Shown here piece after piece: positions 40,323-51,183 of a DNA stretch of 64,000 bases (position 1 is its first letter; each line of letters begins with the position of its first letter). The stretch lies in contig CM023452.1 of assembly GCA_013339765.2 (NCBI GenBank), positions 154,608,806 through 154,672,805 of the forward strand, in the 5' to 3' direction. The DNA is from Haemaphysalis longicornis (lineage: Eukaryota; Arthropoda; Arachnida; Ixodida; Ixodidae). The position numbers and the translations under genes were made by a program. The notes beneath the pieces were generated by a model. It saw only the letters and a list, made by a program, of their open reading frames with translations. It searched no databases and was not told the origin of the DNA.

Positions 40323-42926
40323 ATGGCACTGACGCCGCCGCCGCCGTTTCTACCGACACCGGGAAAGCCCGCCATACCGTGGACGCAATGGCGTCGAATG
40401 TTCGAGAACTACCTCGTAGCGTCGGCAAGCGACGCGTACCTGCCAGCACGCCGCAAGGCGCTCCTTCTACATTGCCTGGGGGTCGAGGGTCAACGAATCT
40501 ACTACACGCTACGAGAGAAGCAACCTACGGAGGACGAAGACGAATTCAAGACTGCTCTACAGACGCTCGAGGCCTACTACGCAGCAAGTACTAACGTTGT
40601 CATTGAACGCCAGCGGTTTGGTCAACGCGTTCAGTTGCCGGGTGAGACCGCGGACATGTTCGTTTCTTCGCTGCGAGAACTTTCACTTTCCTGCGCCTTT
40701 AATGACAGGGCCGACGAGTTCATACGCGACCAACTCGTCGCCAAGACGAGCAACACCGTACTTCGGGAGCGGCTACTTTTGGAAGGCTCCTCATTGACGT
40801 TGGACAGGGCCCTCACAATTGCTCGAAGTATCGAAGAAGCTGCAAAATATTCCAAGGAGTTGTCATCAGCTAGCCCTGCAGGGTACGTGCAAAAAGTGGA
40901 TAAGCGTTTGGCGCCAGGGCCAGCCGAACATGCCTCGTCGGGACAAAATAGTAGGACTTGTTTTCGCTGCGGCTCTGCGAAACACTTAGCCAATTCTAGT
41001 ATTTGCAAAGCAAGGAACAAGACATGCAACAACTGTGGCAAGGTAGGCCATTTCGAGAGAGTCTGTCGTAGCGAGAAGCGTAGCAAGGAGTCCCTCGCTG
41101 TTCAAGAAGTCCAGCACCGCGATCCAACAGCTCTCAGCGTACTGCAACTTAACGGGGAACAGAGCACCGGAGTGCGCATACAAGTACAGGTTCAAGAAAC
41201 TCTCGTTGATTTCCTCGTGGACACGGGTTCTGCAGTTTCAATTCTTGCTGCTGACACGTACAGCAAACTGAGGCCTCCACCACCACTCCAGCCAACATCG
41301 GCGACGTTGCTCGATTTTTCACGCAGAAAAATCAACATTCAAGGATGCTTCGCCACTCCAGTCCAGTATCGGAACCGGCATGCTCAACTCCTTTTCTACG
41401 TGGTACCACAAGGCACAAATCTCCTGGGCATCGACGCCATCAACACACTGCAACTACAGATAAATGGTACGTCACTGAGCTGCTTCCACACTTCTTGTAA
41501 ACCGGAAGGGCTCTCTCCTGATCTGCTATCCCAGTTCTCTGACCTGTTTGACGGGAATTTGGGTCTTGCAAAGGGCTTCGTGCATAAAGTCAAGATACGC
41601 AAGGATATTGCTCCTGTAAGCGCTAAACTACGACGCTTGCCGTTTGCGGTGAAGGAATCTGTGGAAGCTGAACTGAATCGGCTAGAACAGGCAGATGTGA
41701 TTGAGAAAATTGACAGTTCCCCTTGGGTCTCCCCAATAGTTGTAACGAAGAAAAAGAATGGGAAAATTAGGATATGTGTAGACCTGCGGGAACCTAACAA
41801 AGCAATCATTGTGGACTCCTTTCCCCTGCCCTACACTGAAGAGTTGCTACACAAGCTGCATGGTGCAAAGTTCTTTTCGAGACTGGATTTGGCCTCGGCC
41901 TATCATCAATTGACTCTTAGCCCAGACAGCAGGGACCTGACTGCTTTCATCACAGAGCATGGGCTGTACAGGTACAAGCGTGTCTGTTTTGGACTCGCTT
42001 CGGCACCAGCTGCTTTCCAGAGAATGATGACTACAATCTTGCAAGGCTGCAGAAATACTCTCTGCTACATTGACGACATTGTTGTTTTTGGGTGCACAAT
42101 AGAAGAGCACGACGCCTGCCTTCGGCAGGTTTTGAAGTGCATTGCCCATGCTGGGCTAAAACTGAATGAAAAGTGCATTTTTGGAGTGAAGGAGCTTGAC
42201 ATTTTGGGTCACAGAGTGACCGAAGAAGGGGTTCGCCCACTTGTGAGCAATGTAGAGGCCATCCAGACAGTTCCAGTCCCCACAAATGTAGCAACATTGC
42301 GCTCTTTCCTTGGCATGGTTGGGTATTATGCAAAATTCATACCGCACTATGCTGAACTCGTTGAGCCTCTACGACAGCTCCTACGGAAGGGAGTAGGTTT
42401 CACTTGGACGCCGGAAAGGCAAGCCTGTTTTGACCAGCTGAAGCTCCTCTTGGCAAGTAACTGCTTACAGCTTTTTGACCCTGCTCTGGAAATAGTGGTT
42501 ACAACAGATGCTTCTGGCATTGGCATAGGAGCTGTACTCCAGCAACAGAAGGGTGATGACTTGCATACCATCGCTTTTGCATCAAGGCGCCTAACACCGG
42601 CTGAAGCCAAGTACTCTGTAGGCGAACTGGAAGCACTAGCCTGCATGTGGGCATGTGAGCACTGGAAAAGGTACCTTTGGGGCAGGCACTTCACGTTACG
42701 TACAGACCATCAGGCACTGGTGACGCTGCTCGGTGCAAATGGAGCGGGCCGTCAACCTTTCAGGATTGCCAGATGGCATGCCAGACTGCTGGCATACAAC
42801 TACACAATAGAATACAAGAAGGGCACTGAAAACACTGTCGCAGATGCCCTTTCCCGGTTACCGCAGGAGAAGTATGGAGCCCGTCCGGAGCCGGAAGATG
42901 CTGTTTGCTTGTTTCTTCATGCTTAA
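40323..42926 (+). CDS. Gypsy gag-pol polyprotein (gag, protease, reverse transcriptase, RNase H)
   Basis: An uninterrupted 867-residue frame from the ATG at 40323, 82 bp after the LTR. Residues 1-205 are a gag capsid-like region. Two zinc knuckles follow near 213-248 (CFRCGSAKHLANSSIC, slightly irregular, and CNNCGKVGHFERVC). The protease active site VDTGSAVS has its aspartate at 300. The reverse transcriptase runs from about 460 to 640, with SPWVSPIVVTKKKNGKIRIC, LDLASAYHQ and the catalytic YIDD at 582-585. RNase H starts at TTDASGIG (aspartate 729) and ends with ENTVADALSRLP. All catalytic residues I can see are present. The frame then ends by a shift before integrase. Gag and pol share one frame, unlike elements that use frameshifting. 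The protein would package, copy and mature the element. Confidence 0.95.
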   Translation: MALTPPPPFLPTPGKPAIPWTQWRRMFENYLVASASDAYLPARRKALLLHCLGVEGQRIYYTLREKQPTEDEDEFKTALQTLEAYYAASTNVVIERQRFGQRVQLPGETADMFVSSLRELSLSCAFNDRADEFIRDQLVAKTSNTVLRERLLLEGSSLTLDRALTIARSIEEAAKYSKELSSASPAGYVQKVDKRLAPGPAEHASSGQNSRTCFRCGSAKHLANSSICKARNKTCNNCGKVGHFERVCRSEKRSKESLAVQEVQHRDPTALSVLQLNGEQSTGVRIQVQVQETLVDFLVDTGSAVSILAADTYSKLRPPPPLQPTSATLLDFSRRKINIQGCFATPVQYRNRHAQLLFYVVPQGTNLLGIDAINTLQLQINGTSLSCFHTSCKPEGLSPDLLSQFSDLFDGNLGLAKGFVHKVKIRKDIAPVSAKLRRLPFAVKESVEAELNRLEQADVIEKIDSSPWVSPIVVTKKKNGKIRICVDLREPNKAIIVDSFPLPYTEELLHKLHGAKFFSRLDLASAYHQLTLSPDSRDLTAFITEHGLYRYKRVCFGLASAPAAFQRMMTTILQGCRNTLCYIDDIVVFGCTIEEHDACLRQVLKCIAHAGLKLNEKCIFGVKELDILGHRVTEEGVRPLVSNVEAIQTVPVPTNVATLRSFLGMVGYYAKFIPHYAELVEPLRQLLRKGVGFTWTPERQACFDQLKLLLASNCLQLFDPALEIVVTTDASGIGIGAVLQQQKGDDLHTIAFASRRLTPAEAKYSVGELEALACMWACEHWKRYLWGRHFTLRTDHQALVTLLGANGAGRQPFRIARWHARLLAYNYTIEYKKGTENTVADALSRLPQEKYGARPEPEDAVCLFLHA

Positions 42927-44400
42927 CTCACGAGGAATTCGTAACTGCAACTGCGCAGGATTCGTACTTTGCCCAAGTGATGCAGTGGACAACGTCCAGG
43001 TGGCCATCAGCCAAGACGCTGCCTCCAGAAGCAATGCCTTTCTACAGGGTTCGGGACGAACTGTCAGTGATGAATGACCTGCTGCTCGAGGGGACAGTTC
43101 GTGGTACCTTCTTCGTTGGTGAGCAGACTTCTGGATATCGCCCATGAATCTACACCCAGGCATCACGCGTACAAAGCAACGACTCCGAGAAAAATACTGG
43201 TGGCCTGGCATGAACAAGCACGTCGAACAGCTGATCAAGTCTTGTGCCGTTTGTCAGTCTGTTGACAAATCAGCAAAGCCAGTTGTGCCGCTAATGCAGC
43301 CGGTACCATTTCCTTCAGCACCGTGGGAGAAGATAGGCATCGACATCGTTGGTCCTTTCGCAAGGGCTCCTCAGGACTGTCGTTTTGCCATTACTTAGTA
43401 GACTACTTCAGCAAGTGGCCAGAAGTAGGGTTCACCTCCAACGTCACTTCAGCGACGACCATGTCCTTTTTGCGGAGTATATTTAGCCGTGAGGCTATCC
43501 GAAGGAGATAGTGAGTGACCATGGGCCACAATTTACATCCGTCGAGTTTTGAAGAATTCTTGCGCAATAGAGGTATCCACCACACATTCTCGGCAGTCTA
43601 TCATCCACAGTCAAATGGACAAGTGGAACGGTTTAATCGTGTGTTAAAGGACTACGTTCAGGTGTGTCTGGAGGAACACCGCCCACTGAAGGAGGCTGTC
43701 ACAGAGTACCTTGGGATCTACCGCTGCACCCCGCATGCAACTACGGGTCAGAAACCTGCTGTTCTCCTACACGGCCGTCACCCAAGGACCAGACTCGATC
43801 TCTCTGCAGGACCGACTGGAAGTGTTCCTGAGGTCGGAGGCGTGGAGCTTCAAGCCGTCAAGCAAAGGGTAACTCGGAAACAGCTTGCAAGCAAGCACTA
43901 TACGGATCGTCGTCGTGCAGCCAAACATTCGTCATTGAGCGCAGGACAAGCAGTTCGGATTAAGCTACCGGGACATGTGCCAAAGGGTTCCCCATCGTAT
44001 TCACGTCCTTTCACCGTGGTTCGGCAGCCAAAATGAGGACACGTACGAGCTGAGCGATGGTCGCGTTTGGAATCGTGAGCGGCTGATTCCATACACTGCA
44101 GCCTGGAATCCTGCGACAGAGGCAACCTGCGTTTCCCCTGGGACTCCCGGCTCCAGCCGCAGCACAGCCCCCGAGTGCCCAGATGTTCCAGCCACTTTAC
44201 CTAACCCCGGCCAGCACGACAGAACGGTCAGTTCCAACTTCAACTGCAAGTACTGTGTGGCCGAGTGGTTGATGTCACGGACAGGAGTGTACCAAGGAAC
44301 GTGTCGGGAGGGACTGAGACAAGTGCTGAAAGTGCGGCTCCACGGCGATCCACCAGAGATCGACCGCAAGCCTGCGTGGCTGGCTGAATATGACTTATGA
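42905..44400 (+). pseudogene. Gypsy integrase, frameshifted
   Basis: Integrase follows RNase H in several overlapping frames. A linker (EEFVTATAQDSYFAQVMQW, 42930) is followed by a zinc-binding region ending LIKSCAVCQSVDK near 43250. The core has KIGIDIVGPFARAP (first aspartate, near 43340), VDYFSKWPEVGF, SDHGPQF (second aspartate, 43513) and NGQVERFNRVLKDYVQ (glutamate, near 43625). The C-terminal part has LSAGQAVRIKLPGHVPKGSP and VWNRERLIPY near 44080. All three catalytic residues are kept, but at least four single-base shifts between 42926 and 44040 prevent one continuous product. Integrase would join the DNA copy into the host genome. Confidence 0.9.
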
Positions 44401-44425
44401 AGACAATGCAGTGGACTGTGCAAGC

Positions 44426-44490
44426 CCCTTTTTGGGAGGAGGATATGTTGTGTTGTGCGACGGTGTGCTGCCCCTTTTTGGGAGGAGGGA
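44426..44490 (+). repeat. Duplicated polypurine tract and LTR start
   Basis: CCCCTTTTTGGGAGGAGG occurs at 44427 and again at 44470, each followed within a few bases by TGTTGTGTTGTG. The second one is the working-position tract directly before the 3' LTR. The first looks like a small tandem copy of tract plus LTR start. Confidence 0.8.
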
Positions 44491-44695
44491 TGTTGTGTTG
44501 TGTAATGTAGTTCGTTCGTGCCAGCCGGCGTCGCACAATGCTAAGGTGGCCAATTTCCAGCATCATCCATCAGCAACCGCAAGCCCGGTTATAAATATCG
44601 TGTAACAAGAATAAAGGCTCTCTTTTCCGTGGGTACGTGGTAGCGTCTGCGTCTCTCTGCCACGTGTGGTGACTCGGTGGGCGGCGGATACAACA
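44491..44695 (+). repeat. 3' LTR of the plus-strand gypsy element
   Basis: 205 bp, same length as the 5' copy, ending GGCGGCGGATACAACA before the duplicated GTTAC. Confidence 0.9.
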
Positions 44696-44700
44696 GTTAC

Positions 44701-45062
44701 GTTCCAAAATCTTTGAGGACGTCGTCATAATCATCATCATCATCATCATCATCATTATGATCACCCGTGTTGTCCACTGCAGGACTAATGCCTCTCCAAT
44801 GGGCTTCCAAGTCCTCCGATGCGTGAACTCCCGCCATACCCGACCCAACAAACGATTTAATAATGTTCGATTTCCCAAGCTCCTGGACCCTACCACGGCC
44901 TTCCCTGTGGCAGAAAATTTCGCGCCAGTGCGCTTAACCTGAAAAACCCGCAAGCAAGCCTCCCCCAGCCTAAATGTTACGTAATACCAGAAGCCTTTCA
45001 CGCGGCTCGCCTGGCCCCCGACAACCCGGCACTGACCAAAGGTTGTTTTTCGGCGCAAAGTG
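44701..45062 (-). mobile_element. LINE 3' end with (ATG)n tail, RTE-like
   Basis: The minus strand reads towards GGAGGACTTGGAAGCCC, then CATTAGTCCTGCAGTGGACA, and ends in an (ATG)n run at 44757-44730. A 3' end of the form CTGCAGTGGAC followed by ATG/TGA repeats is characteristic of RTE-type LINEs. The coding part is not preserved. Confidence 0.55.
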
Positions 45063-46526
45063 GGCTACCTGCAATGACATCAAAATCACTCACAGCTTGC
45101 GAGAGGCAAGCAGTATGCCCTAATACATTTGCATTGCTCGGTTCACCACGCACTTTCAAGCCCCACAAAATCTACTCACGACCAGCACGCTTGAGCAAAA
45201 CTGCAGTCTTTGCATTGAGCGGCGTGTGTGATTCAAGCGGTGGAAATGGCCCACCACATTCTACCCGGTAAGTTTCAGGACTTCTCCTTATCCACGAATG
45301 CGCCGCACTATCTCGTGTCGAGTGAGGGACGAGGCAGGCTCCGATATCTAAACTATGTACAGTTTATGTACAAGAATGTTTGCAGGACATAAACAAGAGA
45401 GCAGAACTAGCCCTCAGTGGGGCTTATCAGCTTGCCAGGGTCAAGCCGGCGCAGGCGGCACTCGATTCCACGACCTGTAGCAAGTTCGAAAGCAAAATAC
45501 CTTCTTCCTCTCGCCGGGCTCCACATGAATATTCTTAGTGAGGGAAGGGGAAAGGTTGAATAAAGCAAGAAACAGCGAGGCGGTCCGACCGAGCATGGTG
45601 CGTTCGGAGAACTTCCATACGCGGTGGTCGCCACCCAAGTTCTCAAAGAGAGCCGCTCCTCTTTGTCCCAAGCCGGAAACGACCCTGCTTGTTTCCGTAA
45701 GCACCGCTCGTCGAGACCGCCTAATTGTTAGTTGCCTTACATACATTACATACCCTATCTTAATTTTCTTGACAGCCGTAGGTTAAAACCGCGAAGCATG
45801 GAGTAAGTCGCGCAGGGCTTGAACTAGAGCGAAGCTGAAGAATTTCTTTCTGTGTAGGCACTCAATGCACTGCATTATGCTTGCAAAAGTTTATTTACAT
45901 GCTACGTCGTCGCTTTTCACTGTGGTAGTGTAGTCATCACCATATGCATCGATATCGCCGTCTTCCGTAAGTATGACTGGCGCCCTCGGGTAGTTTTGTC
46001 CGCAGGCTTTCACATTTCCCCCAACGTGGAAGGCGTCAGCAGGCGCAAGAAGCGGCGGCAACCGGCTTCGTGAGCTGGGCGTGAGTAGCGCAAGCTGTCT
46101 TGTGCTCCCCCGTACGACGTAAACGCACGTGAACTATTGTCGGGGTATTTTATGCAAGCACCCGCTGCATGCCTGGACGACGCCGGGAGCTCCTCGTAAA
46201 GCGCGGGCTCAGGTGCGCGGTAAACTATGAACCAGTGTTTTCCTGATTACGCCGCACACATTACGGCCAGCAAAAACCGTGATGTTTACAAATCAGTGGA
46301 GCTCTGGTTCAAAGAGAAAACTCGTGGTTAGACATCAAACACCGCGGGAAGCGCAAGAACGTACATTTTCCTTGCCCCTGCAGGGGAAAACCACGTGCAT
46401 ATTTTGGACATGACACCTTCAACAGCATGGTACGAGCACGTGCACAGCGAGAAGCCAGTCACATGGACAGCAAGGGTCGGTTATGCACAGTACCGCATAT
46501 CACGAAGAATAAAGGGTGACGGAGGG
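45063..46526. other. Intergenic, no gene recognised
   Basis: About 1.46 kb with open frames of 60-100 codons on both strands. They share one region and look like shadows. No motif, splice pair or repeat border is seen. Confidence 0.5.
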
Positions 46527-46562
46527 TATAAAAGCAGTTTTTGTATATGTACACTGCTCAGT
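46527..46562 (+). promoter_or_regulatory. Possible core promoter (TATA box and initiator)
   Basis: TATAAAAG at 46527-46534 is followed 31 bases later by TCAGT (46558-46562), matching the arthropod initiator TCAKTY core at a normal spacing. No clear coding frame follows within 300 bp, so it could be a promoter of an untranslated first exon, of an unrecognised repeat, or chance. Confidence 0.35.
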
Positions 46563-48270
46563 AGTTTGGTGTGTAGCCCGGCCACCAGTCAGCGTCGGGT
46601 TCAAAAACTGCAAAAGCTTCAAAGGCGTCCGCTAGTTGATGTAGTAGTGCATCGGTACGGCTCTCCTACGGATCTACCGGTACGAATCTAGTAGTGCTCC
46701 AGTACGAGATTAATCCGCTGACGTATTCGAACTGCGCTGTCTTTGAACCACTACATCAAAAGGCACTCGAAACTTCGCGATAGCTGTCACTGCCGGCGAG
46801 GGTAGCTGTCTAGGCCGTTTGCAAGCTGGCTGTAACGGTTAGTTGCGAAGATTTCGGAGTTTCGTTTCGGGCTTTAATTTGTGCTCAGTAGACAGTTTCT
46901 GCGTACTGTTATTTTGTTGTATGGTTTTTGTTTGAATTTGTATTTTTTTTTATTCCTCGGGAGCTTGTTCAACGTAGCGAGCGATCCCGTTAGCGGCACT
47001 TCAGTGCCCGCTTCGATTGCTATACGCCACTGCACTTCCTTGTTGCCTGACCCAGATATAAAGTGGCTTTCTTGTCAATTCGACACTGAAGCACACTCTG
47101 TACGCTGCTACCGGCGAAGTTCAGGAGTCAGTGACCAAACCCCTCTTACTCGGCTTAATAATAGAAAACTGCCTCTTCCTGGGAATAGGATTCATACTGT
47201 TAGAACGATGAATATGTAGGAAAACTTTGAGACTGGGTAGAATTGAAACTCTTCGGAAACAAACTGGAGAAAGAAAAAAAGGGCAAGTAAAGATTACTAT
47301 TTTATCGTATCTTTGGGAGTAGCTACCCCTAAAAGTAATATTGGGTGTGAAAAGTGAAAAAGAACAGCTGACGATTTCTATACTCGCTAATGCGAAATTT
47401 GTGCGTACGGCGAACTGGCCTTCTTGGTCACGGCGTGTAGCTGCTCTGTCTCAGGAAGTAATCGCGAGATTAGCGAACGCACGGCGGCGCGCGCTACTCT
47501 GGCATTATCTCGCACCGCTTCTCCCGACGCCGAGCATGTTTTTGAAGCAAAGCTTTACTACTTTCGACCAGTGGTTTCGCGGCAGATGCGCAATTTTCCC
47601 TTTTGACCTGAGACACACCAACCGGGACACACCCCTCGAAGCGCATCGGGTGATTTGCCGGGACAGCTTTCGGTGCTGAGCACAAGGCCCCATTTTTATT
47701 TGTTCTGCTCAGAACGAGTGACGACTGCCTCCGCCTTTGCGGCCGATCAGGTGATCGGCAGCCGACCACCCCCGCAGCTTCCCATGCATGTGCCACTGGG
47801 TCGTCTCGGGCTACGTGACTCTTCTCGCGTCCTGGAAAGAGGAACGGCGCGTTCGCCGTGAATGAGCACCGCGTTCGCCCTGACCAAGTCGGCGTTCGCC
47901 GGGCCTACTTCTGTGAGTGTTGCACGCGACCGAACAACTTTGATTCATGGTACACAATGCACCTACATCAAAGGTTAACCAAGCAAAGCCATGTTTCAAC
48001 CAGACTAATCCAAGCTTTTGCTTGCCATATTCAAGGTTACCTGAGCTACGCCGCAGCCATTTTTTTTTCAAATTGTGTTTGGACTTCCAGCGAAGTGCCA
48101 CGTGGTTTGGATGAGCCACGCAACGAGGAGGACGCGAAGCACATTCACCGGTTTCTTCACTCGTTGTTCAGCGCTCACTCTTGAACGCTGCAGTGCGCTG
48201 AGGCAGCACTATTTCGTGCGTTCTCTCGACGGTAGCTATGGTAAGCCTCGGCGACGGCGTCGCGAACCCC
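46563..48270. other. Intergenic or untranslated region, no gene recognised
   Basis: About 1.7 kb downstream of the possible promoter. Open frames (46881-47219, 47341-47679, 47858-48184) have no motif. A single GTCTCAGGAAGTAATCGC at 47448 resembles the minisatellite unit at 48271. Confidence 0.45.
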
Positions 48271-48345
48271 GTCTCAGGAAGTGATCGCAATATACGTCTC
48301 AGAAATGGATCGCAAACTGTGTCTCAGGAAATGAACGCGTCACCC
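48271..48345. repeat. Three-unit 25-bp minisatellite
   Basis: GTCTCAG starts at 48271, 48296 and 48321, each followed by a variant of GAARTGATCGC. The period is exactly 25 bp. Confidence 0.75.
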
Positions 48346-48687
48346 TCGAGCGCACGACGGCAGGCGCTGCGATGGCGTCATCCCAGAGCGTGTCGCCACC
48401 GCCCGCCATGTCTCACTGCTTCCTCCTCCCATTTTCGTCATTGCGTCACCTCCGACTAGCGCCTTGCACTGCCCGGTATGATGCCCTCCTCCTCACACTT
48501 TCGCCACACTTTCCCCCACCGTTTTAGTTCTGTCTGCGGTGTCTCCCGTGCTCACTCGGCTAGGAGGCCAACGCCGCCTTCAAACCACAGCAGCGGGCAC
48601 CAAAGCGCTGCGCACTAACTTTTTCTATCCCTTCTCCGAAACGACTCGAGAGGCATGCGTTATCCTGGATTCAAAAAGCGTACTCAC

Positions 48688-49083
48688 TTGTTTTTTTACA
48701 GTATTGCACAATCAGTCTGGCTTCCTCTTCTCCAAAAAGTTCGCCAAGGGCTTTTTCATTCATTTTGTACAGCTCTTGTTCTGATGTTACGCCGACTGAC
48801 GTCATGTAGTCAAGCAGTTGCGACAGTTGAGGATCGGCGAAATTTGGTATATTGTGGGAGACATGACGAAGAAAACCCCGAATGGTGTCTTCATGGAAGT
48901 CTCCGGGAAGTTGAGCTGCAAATGAGATCATGATGCACAAGCCATTTGTTGGACCAACTGCGGAAACCAACACTGTATTTAACGGTGCACCAAATGCCAC
49001 CGCAGTTGTTTTCCCATGGAGCAAGACGAAACGAGTCCAGTTACTGTGTGGGCCATCAAAGAAGGGCGGGCACTTTGAAGCTC
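48688..49083 (-). CDS. Candidate internal exon of a host gene, unknown function
   Basis: The minus-strand frame is open for 131 codons between an acceptor-like ATGTTTCTCAG (ending at 49084) and a strong donor CAA|GTGAGTAC (48687-48680). It starts with two bases of a split codon and ends with one. The first part is hydrophobic and mixed (GKTTAVAFGAPLNTVLVSAV). The second part is helical, with LSQLLDYMTSVGVTSEQELY and ALGELFGEEEARLIVQYC, which resembles a small helical-bundle domain. No mobile-element motifs are present. The codon phase fits the candidate exon at 51184-51390. I do not recognise the family. Confidence 0.5.
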
Positions 49084-49399
49084 CTGAGAAACATTTTACA
49101 GGTGGTAGTACCCACAAAAGCACACACGCGAGCTTACTTTCCTTCGACTTTGGATCAGCCTTTTGATATGATGGTTTACACGTAGATCTCCACCTAGGCT
49201 ATGGGATGCGCCGTGGTGGAAGGCTACTGGTAAATTTGGACCACCGTGAGGGGGGCTATACAGGGCCTTTTAAGATCAGAAAACTTGGCGCGAATTTGTG
49301 TTGCTTTAGGCTTGAATTTGATGAAGTAAGCGTGTGGCTACCAAACAAGGAATCATTGCAGAGGCATATTACGTCCAGTAATTGTTAACTTTTCTTCCT

Positions 49400-49677
49400 T
49401 TAACTCTTGGTTAAGGAGTCTACAATTTGAAGCGAACAGAAAACAATATACGCGAAGCTTTTTTGTGTTTCGTTCTGCACAACAGGAGGAAACTGAGGGT
49501 GTTCCCAAGGCAAGGTAAGCCGTAGGGTAAGAATGTTATTTGATGTTCGTCGCACCGCACAAGGACGGCAAATGGTATACCAATGGTTGCGCAGCTGCTT
49601 TATGCTATGACGGTCAACTTTCAGAGCCACAAGAACAAGTTTGACGATTATTATACGGTTGTTCGATCCATACGCCT
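49400..49677 (-). CDS. Candidate terminal exon of a host gene, unknown function
   Basis: After the acceptor-like CAAACTGTTTCAG the minus-strand frame runs 91 codons to a TAA at 49400. The peptide has an alternating hydrophobic stretch (NNRIIIVKLVLVALKVDRHS) and a segment TLRLTLPWEHPQFPPVV, whose L-P-x-x-x-P-x-x-P-P pattern recalls beta-sheet folds such as RWD/UEV domains. That is only a resemblance. The first two bases complete a split codon, so it could follow the exon at 51184-51390 as an alternative to 48688-49083. It might also be a chance frame. Confidence 0.35.
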
Positions 49678-50154
49678 CTGAAACAGTTTGGGCCCAGTGT
49701 CGTGGCCTAATTCTTGAATTTTGGATTCTATTTTTTTTTTGTCCTGAGTGTAACTCCTTTCATGGCTACCTCAGTATACCAGCGGGAGCGGTGTTTGCAC
49801 TTGCGCACGTGAGTTTTCCCCTCTGGCATTAACGTCAAAATGTACACTCCGTCACAACTCTTAAGATACACTCCCGGTTTCGGCAAAAAGCAGCGAACTT
49901 CTTGCAACATTTACGTCCTCTTCAGCGTGTCGGCTCGTGATGCTTTAAGATCTGGACATAAACCGGATTTGCAACTCTACTGGCCAATCTCCTTACTGGG
50001 CGGGATTACCTTAATTGTTTTTTCTCAGCTCACCGTAGTATGTTTTAGAGCGAAAGATCCACTACCACCTGTATCGCAGGGTAATCGATTGCGTCCTTTG
50101 AGACGCCACAGTGGAAGCGTGGCAGGCGTCACGTCATTCTACGTGATCTTCTGC

Positions 50155-50227
50155 GGTACCACGCTGGGGTACCACGTGATACCGATGCGGTACCACGTGA
50201 CATGATACCTAGTGTCGCGGTACCACG
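50155..50227. repeat. Cluster of four GGTACCACG motifs, two with CACGTG
   Basis: GGTACCACG occurs at 50155, 50168, 50189 and 50219. The second and third continue into CACGTGA (E-box). The spacing is irregular (13, 21, 30). The surrounding 49678-51183 region shows no gene otherwise. Confidence 0.7.
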
Positions 50228-51183
50228 GCGACAGCCTCCCGGCTGCTTATTCGGCGCTTGGGCGTTCAGGCTCGCCATTAATGGCCCGCCATCGCCGGAA
50301 CGCATGTGTGGCTGGTGTGACTTAAAATTTTTGAAACACTGTGTGCATGTTTTCGCGGTGTCATCTGAAGCAGGGCCACTGAAACAGCGCCGTTCCTTTA
50401 GTTACAGTGACGATGCGATGGGATCAATCCCGTTAACACTAGCGGAAGAGCGGAAGAAGGGATTAAGACTCAACGAAAGAAAGGACGCAGGCTTTCGTTC
50501 TGGTGCTTTTGCCCGCAGCTGCGTCGCCATTAATGGTGTTTTCAGCGGAGCAGATATGATAATACGTTATTCGTACAGAGTATGGCGCGCCGAGGCAGAA
50601 CTCAGGCAGATATATCCAAAAAACAGGGTAGTCAAGCTGTTTCTGACAATAGAAACGTTTCACCCAGTTGTCGTGTTTCTGTAATAAATAACGCGCAATT
50701 TGGGGCCCGTATGCGTTCACTGTACCCCGTGCATACGAATCATATGGACTATGATACGGTGTTTCGGGCAGTCTTCAACAAAACAACACGGTTTAAATTT
50801 GTTGTAACGTTATACACTAGTCGATCATCATGTGTTTCTCAAAAATATTCCATAGCCCCGTATATACGGAACGTTTGAGGAGGAAGCTACCATTTTTATT
50901 ACGCCTATACTACCCCGCTTTCATTTGATTAGTGTGTTAAAATTTTACTGTGTTACAGACTTGCCATGGCATTGACTCGATCACCATTCAAGACGATATT
51001 CTAGCATGCCTTTATACATTTGGTTACACCGAAACCAAATCGACAACTATCGGCGCGTACGATATAAAAATGTCGTTACATTATTCTGTGATTAGCCGAT
51101 GTACACACGTGCGTGCTTCTCCGCGACAAACAAAGTCATAACCAAAATGCCGGCCGATAGCAATTGACGTAGCGATATCTTAC

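Larger units (their letters stand above)
40036..44695 (+). mobile_element. Ty3/gypsy LTR retrotransposon, nearly complete
   Basis: 4660-bp plus-strand element. LTRs of 205 bp each (40036-40240 and 44491-44695) start TGCTG/TGTTG and end ACAACA, and are flanked by the target duplication GTTAC (40031-40035 and 44696-44700). Gag, protease, reverse transcriptase and RNase H are one open frame. Integrase follows but is frameshifted. A purine-rich tract TTTTTGGGAGGAGGGA directly precedes the 3' LTR. No envelope-like gene is present. The exact borders and the long open frame make it the youngest LTR element here. Confidence 0.95.

Noticed and set aside
40036..44695. Endogenous retrovirus with envelope
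   Set aside because: After integrase only about 350 bp remain before the polypurine tract, without signal peptide, transmembrane segment or envelope-like frame. A Ty3/gypsy retrotransposon explains it.
50202..50684. 160-codon plus-strand frame as a gene
   Set aside because: Starts inside the GGTACC motif cluster. No recognisable domain, no upstream promoter, low-complexity mixture. Kept as non-coding.
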